64,000 bases of DNA from Brevundimonas sp. MF30-B (GCF_004683885.1 NZ_CP038440.1:1-64000), one strand, 5' to 3'. Positions 52,122-61,867 are shown, counted from the stretch's first letter. Notes: a model not told the origin generated them from the sequence alone. Program-made: numbers and translations.

Positions 52122-52592
52122 TCAGCGGGCGGGCGCGGCCTCGACCAGCACTTCGGTGCGGCGACGCAGGGGCTCGCGCACCCCGCTCTCGGCCACCGAG
52201 CCCTCGTCCCCGGCCGCCGCCACGTCGAACGCCGGTGAGGGCCAGCCGGCGGCTCTCAGCGCCTCGGCCACCGCGCGGGCGCGCCGCTGCGACAGGGTCA
52301 TATTGGCCTCCGACGCGCCGGTCGCGTCCGCCAGTCCGACCACCGTCACCCGGCTGATGTCGCAGCCCTGCAGCTGGGTCGCCGTCATGCCGATCGCCTC
52401 GCGCGCCGCCATGGTCAGCCGCGCCGAGCCGTCGTCGAAATAGATGTCGAACCGCTTGGCCGAACACAGGCTCGGATCGGTCACCAGCTCGGACCGATCG
52501 CGGAACACCCCGTCGGCCACCGCACAGCCCGACAGGCCCAGCCCGATCGCCGCCAGCGCCACGAAGCCCAGTCTCGATGTGGTCATGACCAC
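52122..52592 (-). CDS. OmpA-family lipoprotein
   Basis: A 156-aa outer-membrane lipoprotein. The signal RLGFVALAAIGLGLSGC ends at a lipobox Cys. The OmpA-C peptidoglycan-binding fold follows: FDIYFDDGSARLTMAAREAI, VTVVGLADATGASEANMTLS with QRRARAVAEAL, and LRRRTEVLVE. The start could be ATG 52592 or ATG 52586. It probably anchors the outer membrane to the cell wall. Confidence 0.85.
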   Translation of the reverse strand: MVMTTSRLGFVALAAIGLGLSGCAVADGVFRDRSELVTDPSLCSAKRFDIYFDDGSARLTMAAREAIGMTATQLQGCDISRVTVVGLADATGASEANMTLSQRRARAVAEALRAAGWPSPAFDVAAAGDEGSVAESGVREPLRRRTEVLVEAAPAR

Positions 52593-52673
52593 CCTCCCTA
52601 TCCCCAGCCACTGAAGCCCGCCCCGCGGAAGGCGGCAAGGCTTCTCGGCTCAACCAACCGTTTCGTGAACGAA

Positions 52674-52704
52674 AAGGGGCGGCTCGCCCAGCGAGCCGCC
52701 CCTT
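52674..52704 (-). terminator. Hairpin terminator after the glycine-zipper gene
   Basis: AAGGGGCGGCTCGC (52674-52687) and GCGAGCCGCCCCTT (52691-52704) form a perfect 14-bp stem with a 3-nt loop; on the minus strand TTTTCGTTC follows. It lies 38 bases past the stop of the 52742-53095 gene. Confidence 0.85.
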
Positions 52705-52741
52705 CAAATCTGTCAGACCGAACGATCTGATAGGACTACTA

Positions 52742-53095
52742 TCAATAGCGACGCTGACCGTTTTCCCAGTAGCACTCGGTCTGACGGTTGTCGTAACAGT
52801 AGTAGTAGCGGCCTTGGTTGTCGCGATAGCGCTGCTGGTTGGCGCGGTCCTGGTTGGAGCCGCGGATGGCGCCGGCGGCGCCGCCCACAACCGCGCCGAT
52901 CGCGGCGCCGGTGCCGGCATTGCCGCTGCCCGTATTATTGCCGATCACGGCGCCGGCGGCGGCGCCGATGGCGGCTCCGAGGGCGCCCTGACGGACGGCT
53001 TCATTATTGGAGCCGCCGTAGCCATACGGATCGCTGGCGCAAGCGGCGGTCGACAGCAGGCCAATGCTGGCCACGGCGATGAGAGCCTTTTTCAT
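52742..53095 (-). CDS. Glycine-zipper envelope protein
   Basis: A 117-aa probable lipoprotein (MKKALIAVASIGLLSTAAC) with a glycine-zipper region of repeated Gly/Ala (GALGAAIGAAAGAVIG and GTGAAIGAVVGGAAGAI). The C-terminus is rich in Tyr, Arg and Gln, with RYYYCYDNRQTECYW. Such proteins belong to the YMGG/SlyB-like envelope group; the precise function is unknown. It has its own terminator and is divergent from the kinase gene. Confidence 0.85.
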   Translation of the reverse strand: MKKALIAVASIGLLSTAACASDPYGYGGSNNEAVRQGALGAAIGAAAGAVIGNNTGSGNAGTGAAIGAVVGGAAGAIRGSNQDRANQQRYRDNQGRYYYCYDNRQTECYWENGQRRY

Positions 53096-53233
53096 ATCGG
53101 AATCCTTTGTCCCTCAGGGTGTCCCCCTGGCTGCCGAAACGCCGCACCTTCACGGCGGTTCCGGCAACGGTCACGCTTAATCTCTATTATGGCAAAGCTG
53201 GGAACGGCCGCGTCAGCCCGGCGTTCGGGCGAG

Positions 53234-54184
53234 ATGGCAGACAACATCATCCAGCCGGCGCCTCCCGAGTCCGACGCCCTAACGCTGACGCCGCATGCCC
53301 CACTGCGGCGCGTCATCATGCTGGTGAACCCGCTCTCCGGGTCAGTGGGGCCCAAAGCGGCGGACGAGGCGCGCGCCATTCTTGAGGCCTATGCCTGCAA
53401 AGCCGAAGTGGTGGCCCTGGAGGGCGGGCGCTTCGACCAGCAGATCGACGAAGCGCTGGGCGCCAAACCCGACGTGCTGTTCGTTCTGGCGGGCGACGGC
53501 ACGGCAGGGGCGGCGGCTTCGCGCGCGGGCCCGGACGGCCCGCTGGTCGCGCCCCTGCCCGGCGGCACCATGAACATGCTGCCCAAGGCGCTTTACGGCA
53601 CAGCCGACTGGAAGCAGGCCCTGAAGTCCGCTCTCGAAGAAGGCGAGGCCCAGGACGTCGCAGGCGGCGTGGTCGAGGACGGCGACCTGCGCGAGCCCTT
53701 CTACTGCGCCGCCATTCTGGGATCCCCTGCCCTGTGGGCGCCGGCGCGCGAGGCCGTGCGCTCGGGCAAGCTGAAGCTGGCGCTCCAGTATGCGCGACGG
53801 GCCCTGAAGCGCGCCTTTTCCGGGCGCATACGCTACGCCCTGGATGGCGGACCGCGCCGCCGCACCGAAGCCCTTGTGCTTATCAGCCCCATGATCTCCA
53901 AGGCCATGGATGGCGATGAGGGCCTGGAAGCCGCAGCCATGGACCCGACCCATGCCGCCGACGCCTTCCGCCTGGCCGCTCACGCCCTGTTCGACGACTG
54001 GCGACGAGATCCATCGGTCAGAACCAAATCCACGCGCCTGGCCGCAGTGCGCGCCCGATCGCGCATTCCGGCGGTGATCGACGGCGAGCCGATCCTGCTG
54101 TCGAATTCCGCCCAGGTCCGCTTCACGCCCAAGGCGTTTCGCGCGCTTGCCCCTCGCCCGCCGGCGGCCGAGGACAGCGTCTGA
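53234..54184 (+). CDS. Diacylglycerol/lipid kinase-like protein
   Basis: A 316-aa protein of the DAGK catalytic (YegS/LCB5) family. VIMLVNPLSGSV begins the domain, FVLAGDGTAGAAASRA is the GGDGT-type nucleotide loop, and PLPGGTMNMLPKALYG follows. The C-terminal beta-domain ends near VRFTPKAFRALAP. ATG 53234 has a weak GGGCGAG ahead of it; ATG 53189 is an alternative giving 331 aa. Its stop overlaps the ATG of the phosphoesterase gene by one base. The lipid substrate is unknown. Confidence 0.85.
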   Translation: MADNIIQPAPPESDALTLTPHAPLRRVIMLVNPLSGSVGPKAADEARAILEAYACKAEVVALEGGRFDQQIDEALGAKPDVLFVLAGDGTAGAAASRAGPDGPLVAPLPGGTMNMLPKALYGTADWKQALKSALEEGEAQDVAGGVVEDGDLREPFYCAAILGSPALWAPAREAVRSGKLKLALQYARRALKRAFSGRIRYALDGGPRRRTEALVLISPMISKAMDGDEGLEAAAMDPTHAADAFRLAAHALFDDWRRDPSVRTKSTRLAAVRARSRIPAVIDGEPILLSNSAQVRFTPKAFRALAPRPPAAEDSV

Positions 54185-55035
54185 TGGGGTGCGTTCTTCA
54201 GTTTTCGGACATCCATTTCGGCTGCGAGCACAAGCACGCCGTGGCGGCCGCCCTGGACTACGCCCGCGACACCCCCGCCGACCTAACGCTGATCACCGGC
54301 GACATCACCCAGCAGGGCTTTCCCAAGGAATTCCAGGCCGCCGGCGAATGGCTGCGCGGCCTGCCCAAGCCGGTGTTTGTCACCGTCGGCAATCACGACG
54401 TGCCCTACTGGGACGTGATCGCGCGGATGTTTCATCCCTGGAAGGCCTTCCAGGAGGCGACTGGCCATCCGGCCCACGATCACCAGTTCCTGTCCAACGC
54501 CCTGATGGTGCGCGGCGTGACCACGGCGCGTGGCTGGCAGGCGCGGCTGAACTGGTCCAAGGGCGTGATCGATCTGGACCAGACGCGGCGCGCGGCCGCC
54601 GCGCTGCGCAAGGCCCCGATCGGTGCCCTGCGCATCCTGGCCTGCCACCATCCGTTGATCGAGATGGCCGGCACGCCGATGACGGGCGACGTCAAACGCG
54701 GCGACAAGGCCGCCCTGATCTTCGCCGAGGCCGGGGTTGATCTGATCACCACCGGCCATGTGCACGTGCCCTTCGCCCTGCCGATCGATTTGGCGGACCG
54801 CTGCTCCTACGCCATCGGGTGCGGGACGCTGTCGCACCGCGAGCGCGGCGAGCCGCCGAGCTTCAACCGCATCGAATGGGACGCTCACCAGATCACGGTC
54901 ACCGCGGTCGCCTGGGACGGGCAGCGGTTCGCCGACCACCAGGTCTGGCGCCTGCCCCGCCGTCAGGACACGCGACACCGCGAGACGGCGCCGGACCCCA
55001 AGGCGCCGGGCCTGCTGGAAGAAGCGGCCGTCTAA
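54184..55035 (+). CDS. Calcineurin-like metallophosphoesterase
   Basis: A 283-aa di-metal phosphoesterase. The five signature blocks are FSDIHFGC (near the N-terminus), ITGDITQQG, TVGNHDVPY, ILACHHPLIE and TTGHVHVPFA. The arrangement resembles the cyclic-nucleotide phosphodiesterase/Icc branch. It overlaps the lipid-kinase-like gene by one base; the pair suggests a shared lipid or nucleotide phosphate pathway, but this is inference. Confidence 0.9.
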   Translation: MGCVLQFSDIHFGCEHKHAVAAALDYARDTPADLTLITGDITQQGFPKEFQAAGEWLRGLPKPVFVTVGNHDVPYWDVIARMFHPWKAFQEATGHPAHDHQFLSNALMVRGVTTARGWQARLNWSKGVIDLDQTRRAAAALRKAPIGALRILACHHPLIEMAGTPMTGDVKRGDKAALIFAEAGVDLITTGHVHVPFALPIDLADRCSYAIGCGTLSHRERGEPPSFNRIEWDAHQITVTAVAWDGQRFADHQVWRLPRRQDTRHRETAPDPKAPGLLEEAAV

Positions 55036-55048
55036 GGCGCGGCGATCG

Positions 55049-55903
55049 TCATCCGCCGGGCCGCCACTCAGCGAGCTGTCGACCGGTCGAGCCGTCCTCG
55101 AACGCCAGCTTGTCGACCTGAACGGCGGCGACGCAGACCGGGCGGGCGTCGCGACCATCGGCTCTACAACGAACTGAACGGCCGTCCGGGAAGGCGCCGA
55201 TGCGCCCTTCGATCAACACGCGCCATCCGCGCGGAGAGGGCTGGGCCGGCTGGTCGCCCTCGGCCCGAATTAGATGAACATACGGCTGGCCGTCGCGCCG
55301 TCCGACGCGTGATCCTTCGATTGGCGAGTATAGGGCCAGGCCCGCCGTCTGCGGCGAAGAAGGCGGCATGAGCAACGGCGGCGGCGCGAGGGGCGTGGCT
55401 TCCTCGTCGTCGTGCGGCGCCAAGGGCTGAGGCTCAATCGCGGGCGGCGGCGGGGGGCAGGTGTCCAGCGACAGCCACGGCCGCGTGATCCAGACCCCGT
55501 CGGCATTGGCCCACGCCTCGGCTAGGTCAGAGCCCTCGACCGGCGGCGAGGCTAGCCAGTCCGCCGGCGTCATGCGGAGTTCGATGTTCTGTCCGTCCGT
55601 GGAGCGCGACCACGAGGCGAAGCCCGGTCGGTCCGGTGTTTCGGACGCGCCCTGACAGCCAAACGGCAGGCGCACGACGAAGCGACGGCCCGCCAGCATC
55701 TCGTCGGGCGCCTCGCCCGACGCATAGGTCGAGGCCGCTCGCGCGAGGGCGGCGATCATCTCGGCGCGGTTCAGGGCTGTGGTCGCCGGAGGCGGCGGCG
55801 GCGCGGGCGCCTCCGGCGCAGGCTCGGGCCGATCGCGGTCGCACTGGGCCAGGCCGGGCGCGGCCAGCAGCAGGAGCAACGTCGCGTATCTGGTCGAGAT
55901 CAT
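55049..55903 (-). CDS. Proline-rich exported protein, function unknown
   Basis: A 284-aa protein starting at ATG 55903 with a signal ATLLLLLAAPGLAQC that could be a lipobox (LAQC). A Pro/Ala linker follows, then a domain beginning NRAEMIAALARAASTYASGE and including FVVRLPFGCQGASE; a second Pro-rich segment separates a C-terminal domain with SVRCRADGRDARPVCVAAV. I do not recognise a family. The frame is open upstream to 55960 but the signal fixes the start. It converges with the phosphoesterase gene. Confidence 0.7.
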   Translation of the reverse strand: MISTRYATLLLLLAAPGLAQCDRDRPEPAPEAPAPPPPPATTALNRAEMIAALARAASTYASGEAPDEMLAGRRFVVRLPFGCQGASETPDRPGFASWSRSTDGQNIELRMTPADWLASPPVEGSDLAEAWANADGVWITRPWLSLDTCPPPPPAIEPQPLAPHDDEEATPLAPPPLLMPPSSPQTAGLALYSPIEGSRVGRRDGQPYVHLIRAEGDQPAQPSPRGWRVLIEGRIGAFPDGRSVRCRADGRDARPVCVAAVQVDKLAFEDGSTGRQLAEWRPGG

Positions 55904-55993
55904 CCGGAACCTTCCCCCGCTTTCGGTCGCTGATGCAACTTGGCCGCCGACCTTCACCATAAGCGCGCGGCGCGGGGGAAGGGTTCAACCAGA

Positions 55994-57379
55994 ATGAATT
56001 TCGACCAGATCGCCGCCCTTGTGGTGCTTGTCTGCGTCGTGGCGGCGATGATCCACGGCAGGCTGCGGCCCGATGTGGTGGCCCTGGCGGGCGCGGCGGT
56101 TCTGCTGATGCTGGGCGTCGTGCGTCCGGTCGAGCTTCAGGGCGCCTTCGCCAGCCCGGCCGTCATCGCCCTGGCCGGCCTGTTCGTCATCGCCTACGCC
56201 ATGGAGCTGTCGGGCCTGCTGGCCTTTCTGATCCGCAAGGCCAAGGGGCTGACAAAGGTTTTCGGCCGTCACGCCATCTGGATGGTGATCGGCCTGTGCG
56301 GCTCGGTCGGCGGTTTCCTGAACAACACGCCTGTGGTGGTGCTGGCGGCGCCCGTGATCCGCGACATGGCGCTATCGCTGGGTCTGTCGCCAAAGCGGTT
56401 TCTGATGCCCTTGAGCTATGCGGTCATCATGGGTGGCCTGCTGACGCTGATCGGCACCTCGACCAATCTGCTGGTTAACGACATGGCGCGAAACGCCGGC
56501 CAGCCGACGTTCGGTCTGTTCGAGATCACCGGCGTGGGCCTGACCATGGCGGTGGTCGGCGGGGCGTATCTCTATTTCTTCGGCGCGCGGATGCTGGACA
56601 AGACCGCTACACGCGACGAGGCCGAGATGGCGGCCAAACGAGAGGCGGAGGGCGGCGGGCGCAAGCGGCGCTTCTGGCCGTTCCCGATTCCCCGGCTCGG
56701 AGAACAGCGCGCCACCCCCAGCGGATCCGGAGACGCCGTGCTGGGCGACATCGACCTGTACGAGAAGGGCGCCGAGCGTCCGTTAGAGCTGAAGCGGGCG
56801 TTGGCGTCGCTGGTGGTGTTCATCGCGGTCGTCGCCGTCGCCGCCTTCGGCATCGCCCCGATCGCGGCTTCCGCCTTTGCGGGCGCGGTGGCCCTGATCC
56901 TGATGCGCATCATCACGGCCGAAGAAGCCTACGCGGGCCTGCGGCCTGAAATCCTGCTTCTGATCGCCGGCATGGTGGTGATCGGCTCGTCGCTGGAGGT
57001 GACCGGGCTGGCTCAGGCCGGTGCCGACGCTCTGATCGACGTGATCCGCCCCTATGGGCCGTGGGTGGCGCTGTTCATCTTCTACGGCGTGACGCTGTTC
57101 GCCACCGACATCCTGTCCAATGCGACGGTGGCCGTGCTGTTCTCGCCCATTGCGGTGGCCATAGCCGTGGCTTTGGGCGTGGACCCGCGCCCCTTCCTGG
57201 TGGCGGTGATGATGGCCGCCTCGGCCGCCTTCGCGACGCCGTTCAGCTATCAGACCAATGTGCTGGTCTTCCAAATGGGCAACTACAGCTACATGGACTT
57301 CGTAAAGGTCGGTCTGCCGCTGAACCTCATAACCTGGATCACGGGCATGGCGGTGATCCCGGTTTTCTTCCCCTTCTAA
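55994..57379 (+). CDS. SLC13/ArsB-type anion permease
   Basis: A 461-aa membrane protein of the ion transporter superfamily (SLC13/DASS or CitMHS-like). About eleven helices are visible. IGLCGSVGGFLNNTPVVVLA and GTSTNLLVNDMA form the first re-entrant half; the second half has TDILSNATVAVLFSPIA and FATPFSYQTNVLVF. A charged cytoplasmic loop with KREAEGGGRKRRFWPF separates the halves and lacks the TrkA-C domains some relatives carry. The substrate is unknown. It converges with xthA with a four-base overlap. Confidence 0.85.
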   Translation: MNFDQIAALVVLVCVVAAMIHGRLRPDVVALAGAAVLLMLGVVRPVELQGAFASPAVIALAGLFVIAYAMELSGLLAFLIRKAKGLTKVFGRHAIWMVIGLCGSVGGFLNNTPVVVLAAPVIRDMALSLGLSPKRFLMPLSYAVIMGGLLTLIGTSTNLLVNDMARNAGQPTFGLFEITGVGLTMAVVGGAYLYFFGARMLDKTATRDEAEMAAKREAEGGGRKRRFWPFPIPRLGEQRATPSGSGDAVLGDIDLYEKGAERPLELKRALASLVVFIAVVAVAAFGIAPIAASAFAGAVALILMRIITAEEAYAGLRPEILLLIAGMVVIGSSLEVTGLAQAGADALIDVIRPYGPWVALFIFYGVTLFATDILSNATVAVLFSPIAVAIAVALGVDPRPFLVAVMMAASAAFATPFSYQTNVLVFQMGNYSYMDFVKVGLPLNLITWITGMAVIPVFFPF

Positions 57380-58170
57380 ACGTCGAGGTCGACCGTGACC
57401 GGCGCGTGGTCGGACGGCCGCTCCCATTCGCGCACGTCGTCGTGGATGCGCGCGGTGTCGCGCACGACGGCGGGCGTCAGACCAGGCGAGGTCCAGATGT
57501 GGTCCAGGCGCAGGCCGCGGTTGGACTTGCGGAAGTCGGCGGCGCGATAGCTCCACCAGCTGGCCAGCTTCTGCGGCTCGGGGAAGCGGTCGCGCACCAC
57601 GTCGGCGAAGCCGCCGGTCTCCTGCAACCGGTTCAGGGTCTCGACCTCGATCGGGGTGTGGCTGACGATCTTGGACATGTAGCGGTGGTTCCAGACGTCG
57701 TTCTCGCCCGGCGCGATGTTGAAGTCTCCGGCCAGGACCAGGGGCGCCAACTTGTCGCGCGCCGCGACCTCGGCGGTCAGCCGCTCGTAGAAGTCCATCT
57801 TGTGATCGAACTTGGGGTTCAGCTCGCGGTCCGGCGTGTCGCCGCCGGCGGGGATGTAGAAGTTCTGCAGTTCCACACCCGCGACCCGCGCCGAGACGCA
57901 GCGGGCGTGGCCCAGCTTGCACACCTCAAGCGTCGTGCTGTCGTCGATCGGCAGGCGCGAGGCGATGGCCACGCCGTGCCAGCCTTTCTGACCGGCCACC
58001 CGCAGATGTGGCAGGCCCATCTCCTCGAAGGCCTGACGCGGGAACTGATCGGTGGTGCACTTGATCTCCTGCAGCAGCAGGACGTCGGGCGTGCGCTCGG
58101 CTGTGAAGCGGGCGACCTGATCGATGCGCAGGCGGACCGAGTTGATGTTCCAGGTGGCGATACGAAGCAT
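57376..58170 (-). CDS. xthA: Exodeoxyribonuclease III
   Basis: Repair nuclease of 264 aa that removes abasic sites and 3' blocks. MLRIATWNINSVRLRIDQV, LLLQEIKCTTDQFP, AGDFNIAPGENDVWN, LRLDHIWTSPGL and SDHAPVTVDLDV are the conserved motifs of the exonuclease-endonuclease-phosphatase fold. ATG 58170 is chosen over upstream open frame by homology. Confidence 0.95.
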   Translation of the reverse strand: MLRIATWNINSVRLRIDQVARFTAERTPDVLLLQEIKCTTDQFPRQAFEEMGLPHLRVAGQKGWHGVAIASRLPIDDSTTLEVCKLGHARCVSARVAGVELQNFYIPAGGDTPDRELNPKFDHKMDFYERLTAEVAARDKLAPLVLAGDFNIAPGENDVWNHRYMSKIVSHTPIEVETLNRLQETGGFADVVRDRFPEPQKLASWWSYRAADFRKSNRGLRLDHIWTSPGLTPAVVRDTARIHDDVREWERPSDHAPVTVDLDV

Positions 58171-58233
58171 GGGGAGGGTGTAGGGACGGCGCCGCCCCGT
58201 CTCAAGCCGCGATGAGCACAAGGGCGGTTGCGG

Positions 58234-58286
58234 CCTCAAGCCGCGAGGCTCCGTGAGCCGCCCCTCGGGTCAAGTCCGAGGGTGAC
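58234..58286. repeat. REP-like repeat cluster between xthA and lolA
   Basis: CCTCAAGCCGCGAGGCTCCG (58234-58253, continuing to 58260) is close to a copy at 59307-59332 on the other side of lolA. It is followed by CCTCGGGTCAAGTCCGAGG (58263-58281), itself a palindrome. The surrounding 58171-58459 holds no gene. Confidence 0.55.
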
Positions 58287-58347
58287 GGGCATAGTTCTGG
58301 CCTCTAGCCGCGAGCGACCGTGTCGCCCGCATAGGCCCAAATAAAGA

Positions 58348-58371
58348 ACGCCCGGCGCGGGCGCCGGGCGT
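58348..58371 (-). terminator. Hairpin terminator after lolA
   Basis: ACGCCCGGCGC and GCGCCGGGCGT form a perfect 11-bp stem with a 2-nt centre. On the minus strand it is followed by TCTTTATTT. It lies about 90 bases past the lolA stop. Confidence 0.75.
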
Positions 58372-58459
58372 GGAGTTCTCTCATCGCCGCCAATGGCGAC
58401 AGGACGACCGCCGCCGTCCTGTGTTCAAAGTGCCACAGGACGACGAGAAGTCAAATCAG

Positions 58460-59101
58460 TCAGTTGCGGCCCGGACGGCGGGTCGGGTCGCGCAGCTGGA
58501 AGAGGCTGGCGGCCAGGCCGGGCGCATTGCGCAGCGTGGTCAGCTGGGTGCGGGTGCGGGCGCCTTGCGCGTCGGTGATGGTCCATTCCTGCAAGCGCAC
58601 GGGGTTGCCGGCGAAGGCCAGGATGACCTGGCCGTCGTTCGGACGCCGGCTGTCACGCGCCGTAATGGCGTAGGCGCCGGACGCCATGCGCGTCACGCGG
58701 TCGATGCGCACGCCCTGGTCCAGCCGGACCTCGCGCGCCAGGAAGGTCGACAGCGGCGTCTGCGACAGCGGAACCTGGCGGAAAACCTCCAGGCGCGGGT
58801 CGTAGCGCATGACGTTGGAGCCGTTGGACACGACCAGCAGGCCCGCGGGGTCGGTGTATTCGAAACGCATGCGGCCGGGCCGCTGAAGCCAGAACTTGCC
58901 GCGCCGGACCTGGCCGCCGGGGCCGGTCTCGACGAAGTCGCCCTGGGCCGAGGTCAGGCCCTGCAGATAGGTCTGGGCCTGTTGCAGCACGGCCCGGTCG
59001 TCGGCCGACAGGTTCGATTGCGCAAAGGCCGAGGCCGGCAGGGCGGCGAAGGCGGCCAGCGCGCCGGCGCCCAGCGCAAGTTGGCGACGAGAAACAGTCA
59101 T
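58460..59101 (-). CDS. lolA: Outer-membrane lipoprotein carrier LolA-like
   Basis: Periplasmic chaperone that carries lipoproteins from the inner to the outer membrane. It has 213 aa. The signal (RRQLALGAGALAAFAAL) resembles a Tat-like or Sec signal, followed by a LolA beta-barrel half: AQTYLQGLTSAQGDFVETGP, GRMRFEYTDPAGLLVVSNGS and a conserved VMRYDPRL. The C-terminal half is typical of alphaproteobacterial LolA. Confidence 0.88.
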   Translation of the reverse strand: MTVSRRQLALGAGALAAFAALPASAFAQSNLSADDRAVLQQAQTYLQGLTSAQGDFVETGPGGQVRRGKFWLQRPGRMRFEYTDPAGLLVVSNGSNVMRYDPRLEVFRQVPLSQTPLSTFLAREVRLDQGVRIDRVTRMASGAYAITARDSRRPNDGQVILAFAGNPVRLQEWTITDAQGARTRTQLTTLRNAPGLAASLFQLRDPTRRPGRN

Positions 59102-59306
59102 GGGGGTCCTCCCGTTCGGGATGATTGTCGATGAGGCCGGTATGAAGAGGCGATCTGTCAGGCCGATGACCCAAGCCTGACCATATTCCGGCGCTGCGAT
59201 GAAGCGCCATTCATCACCGGCGGGTTCCCGCCCGCGATGTTTTTCGCCCTACCGCTCGCCGCGCGGCGGCTCGCTGCATGAGGGCTGTCGCAACTAGAAT
59301 CTTGCG

Positions 59307-59332
59307 CTCAAGCAGCGAGGCTCCGCGAGCCG
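59307..59332. repeat. Second copy of the GAGGCTCCGCGAGCC repeat
   Basis: CTCAAGCAGCGAGGCTCCGC (continuing GAGCCG) matches 58235-58260 with three differences and is internally palindromic (GGCTC / GAGCC). It lies just past the ftsK stop, between ftsK and lolA. Confidence 0.5.
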
Positions 59333-59356
59333 AGCGTAGCGCGCGGCGCAGCCGCC

Positions 59357-61795
59357 TCAAACAATGGGCGGCGGCCCTGCCAGCACGTCGCGCTTGCCGG
59401 CGTGGTTGGCGGGGCTGACCACGCCTTCCTGCTCCATGCGTTCGATCAGGGTGGCGGCGCGGTTGTAGCCGATCTGCAGGCGGCGCTGGACATAGCTGGT
59501 CGAGGCCTTGCGGTCGCGGGTGACCACGGCCACGGCGCGGTCGTACAGGTCATCGCCCGAGCCCGAGCCGCCCTCGTCGCCGAAGGCGTTGTCGCCGTCG
59601 CCGTCCGGTTCATCGGTGATCAGATCGAGATAGTCCGGCTCGGCCTGGGCGCGCAGGTGCTTGCACACCTCCTCGACCTCCTGGTCCGTCACGAACGGGC
59701 CGTGCAGGCGAGTGATGCGGCCGCCGCCGGCCATGTAGAGCATGTCGCCCTGACCCAGCAGCTGCTCGCCGCCCTGTTCGCCCAGGATGGTGCGGCTGTC
59801 GATCTTGGAGGTGACCTGGAAGCTGATCCGGGTCGGGAAGTTGGCCTTGATGGTGCCGGTGATGACGTCGACCGACGGGCGTTGCGTGGCCATGATCAGG
59901 TGGATGCCGGCGGCGCGGGCCATCTGGGCCAGACGCTGGACCGCGCCTTCCACGTCCTTGCCGGCGACCAGCATCAGGTCGGCCATCTCGTCCATGACCA
60001 CGACCAGATAGGGCATGGGCTCGGGCCGGATCTTCTCGGACTCGTAGACCGGGCGGCCCTGTTCGTCGAAGCCGGTCTGGACGGTGCGCTCGAAATGCTC
60101 GCCCTTGGCCTGAGCCTCCCGGGCGCGGTCGTTGTAGGAGGCGATGTTGCGCACGCCGAGCTTGGACATGCGGCGATAGCGGTCCTCCATCTCGCGCACG
60201 GTCCACTTCAGCGCGACGACGGCCTTCTTGGGGTCGGTGACGACCGGCGCCAGCAGGTGCGGAATGCCGTCATAGACCGACAGCTCCAGCATCTTGGGGT
60301 CGATCATGATGAAGCGGCACTGCTCGGGCGTCAGCTTGTACAGGATCGACAGGATCATCGCGTTGACCCCGACCGACTTGCCCGAGCCGGTGGTGCCCGC
60401 GATCAGCAGGTGGGGCATGCGCGCCAGGTCGGCGACATAGGGCTCGCCGCCGATGGTCTCGCCCAGCGCCAGGGGCAGCAGGTGGCTCTTCCTGTCGTAT
60501 TCGCCCGACGCCAGCAGGTCGCGCAGATAGACCGTCTCGCGCTTGGCGTTGGGCAGTTCGATGCCGATGGCGTTGCGGCCCTGCACCACCGAGATGCGGC
60601 AGGCGCGGGCCGACATGGAGCGGGCGATGTCGTCGGCCAGCGCCACGACCCGGCCGTGCTTCACACCGGGAGCCGGGGCCAGTTCGTACAGGGTGACGAC
60701 GGGGCCGGGGCGGATCTGATCGATCACGCCGCGCACGCCGAACTCCTGAAGCACGCCCTCCAGCATCTTGGCGTTGGCCTTCAGCGCCTCTTCGTCGACG
60801 GCGGCGGCGCGCTGCTGGGGCTTGGACAGGATGCCGAGCGACGGCAGGTCGAACCCTTCGGAGCCCTCGAAGTCGAAGGCGACCTGATCCACGTCGGAGC
60901 GGGCGGGCTTGGGCGCCTTGACGGCGGCGACGCGCGGCTCGCTCGGGGGGCGGGCCGACGGGCGCGCGGCGGGGGCGGGGGCAGGCGCGGCGAGAGGGGC
61001 CGCACCCGTCGCCATGGGCGCATCCTCCCACGGCGGCAGGTCGTCCTCGGGGTCCGGGCCGGGGTCGACGAAGGGCTCTGGCTCGGGCGCCGGGCGGGGG
61101 CGCGCGACCTTGGCGGGCGCCTCGGCGGTCGGGCGATCTGAGGCGGTGCGCTCGGCTGGAGGCGCGGCGCGACGAACGCCGCCGGCGCGCCGCCAGGCCA
61201 GCGCCTCGCCGAAGTCGGTCAGGCGGATGCCGGCGGCGAAGCCCAGGCTCCACAGGGCCAGCGGCGCCAGAACGCCGCCGACGATCAGCCGCGCGGCGGG
61301 CAGTCCGAGCGCCTCAAGACCGTGCGCTGCCTGGCCGGTGATTGCGTCGCCCCACAGCCCGCCCATGCCCGCGGCCAGGGGCCAGGCGGCCGGGGCTGCA
61401 AGCGCGGCCAGGGCCGCGGCCAGCAACAGGGTTCCGCCCGCGGCGGCCAGCACGCGCAGCAGCGTCGGCGCCCAACGGTGCTGAATGGAATCGCCCAGAG
61501 CCCCGCCGACGCCAAAGGCCGCCAGCATCAGCACGGCCGGCCAGGCGGCCAGGCCCAGGGACTGCATCGCCAGATCCGCCGCGAACGCGCCGCCGCCGCC
61601 CAACCAGTTGGTCGCGGCCCGGCCCGAGGCCACGTTCCAGCTGGGATCGGCCGGATTCCATGACACCAGCGCGACCAGCAGCAGCATCGCCGCCAGGGCT
61701 TGCAGGATGGCGCGGAAACGCACGGCGAAGGGCGCCTTCCACACCAGGCGGGCGCTGAACCAGGCCTGACGGCCAAGGGCGAGGGCGGCGGACAT
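59357..61795 (-). CDS. ftsK: DNA translocase FtsK
   Basis: Septum-bound DNA pump that clears and aligns chromosome termini for XerCD during division. It has 812 aa. Four or so N-terminal membrane helices anchor it ([18 protein letters not shown] onward), then an Ala/Pro-rich linker. The motor has [17 protein letters not shown] (Walker A) and [19 protein letters not shown] (Walker B). The C-terminal gamma winged helix, [20 protein letters not shown], reads KOPS sites. A CtrA box lies 58-72 bp upstream of the start. Confidence 0.96.
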   Translation of the reverse strand: MSAALALGRQAWFSARLVWKAPFAVRFRAILQALAAMLLLVALVSWNPADPSWNVASGRAATNWLGGGGAFAADLAMQSLGLAAWPAVLMLAAFGVGGALGDSIQHRWAPTLLRVLAAAGGTLLLAAALAALAAPAAWPLAAGMGGLWGDAITGQAAHGLEALGLPAARLIVGGVLAPLALWSLGFAAGIRLTDFGEALAWRRAGGVRRAAPPAERTASDRPTAEAPAKVARPRPAPEPEPFVDPGPDPEDDLPPWEDAPMATGAAPLAAPAPAPAARPSARPPSEPRVAAVKAPKPARSDVDQVAFDFEGSEGFDLPSLGILSKPQQRAAAVDEEALKANAKMLEGVLQEFGVRGVIDQIRPGPVVTLYELAPAPGVKHGRVVALADDIARSMSARACRISVVQGRNAIGIELPNAKRETVYLRDLLASGEYDRKSHLLPLALGETIGGEPYVADLARMPHLLIAGTTGSGKSVGVNAMILSILYKLTPEQCRFIMIDPKMLELSVYDGIPHLLAPVVTDPKKAVVALKWTVREMEDRYRRMSKLGVRNIASYNDRAREAQAKGEHFERTVQTGFDEQGRPVYESEKIRPEPMPYLVVVMDEMADLMLVAGKDVEGAVQRLAQMARAAGIHLIMATQRPSVDVITGTIKANFPTRISFQVTSKIDSRTILGEQGGEQLLGQGDMLYMAGGGRITRLHGPFVTDQEVEEVCKHLRAQAEPDYLDLITDEPDGDGDNAFGDEGGSGSGDDLYDRAVAVVTRDRKASTSYVQRRLQIGYNRAATLIERMEQEGVVSPANHAGKRDVLAGPPPIV

Positions 61796-61852
61796 GAAGG
61801 AGCGTGCGGCTTTCGGCTGGCGAAGTTGGCGGCCAGCATCGACCCGGCATGG

Positions 61853-61867
61853 TTAAACCGGCTTTAA
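61853..61867. promoter_or_regulatory. CtrA box upstream of ftsK
   Basis: TTAAACCGGCTTTAA is TTAA-N7-TTAA, a perfect match to the binding site of the cell-cycle regulator CtrA of Caulobacterales. It lies 58 bp upstream of the ftsK ATG in the 88-bp gap to the MATE gene. I saw no other perfect copy in the window. Confidence 0.75.

Noticed and set aside
48968..52357. An open frame of 1129 codons on the plus strand
   Set aside because: It lies antisense to the redoxin and DsbD-like genes and reflects high-GC codon structure; its sequence is low-complexity Gly/Arg/Gln-rich with no family features.
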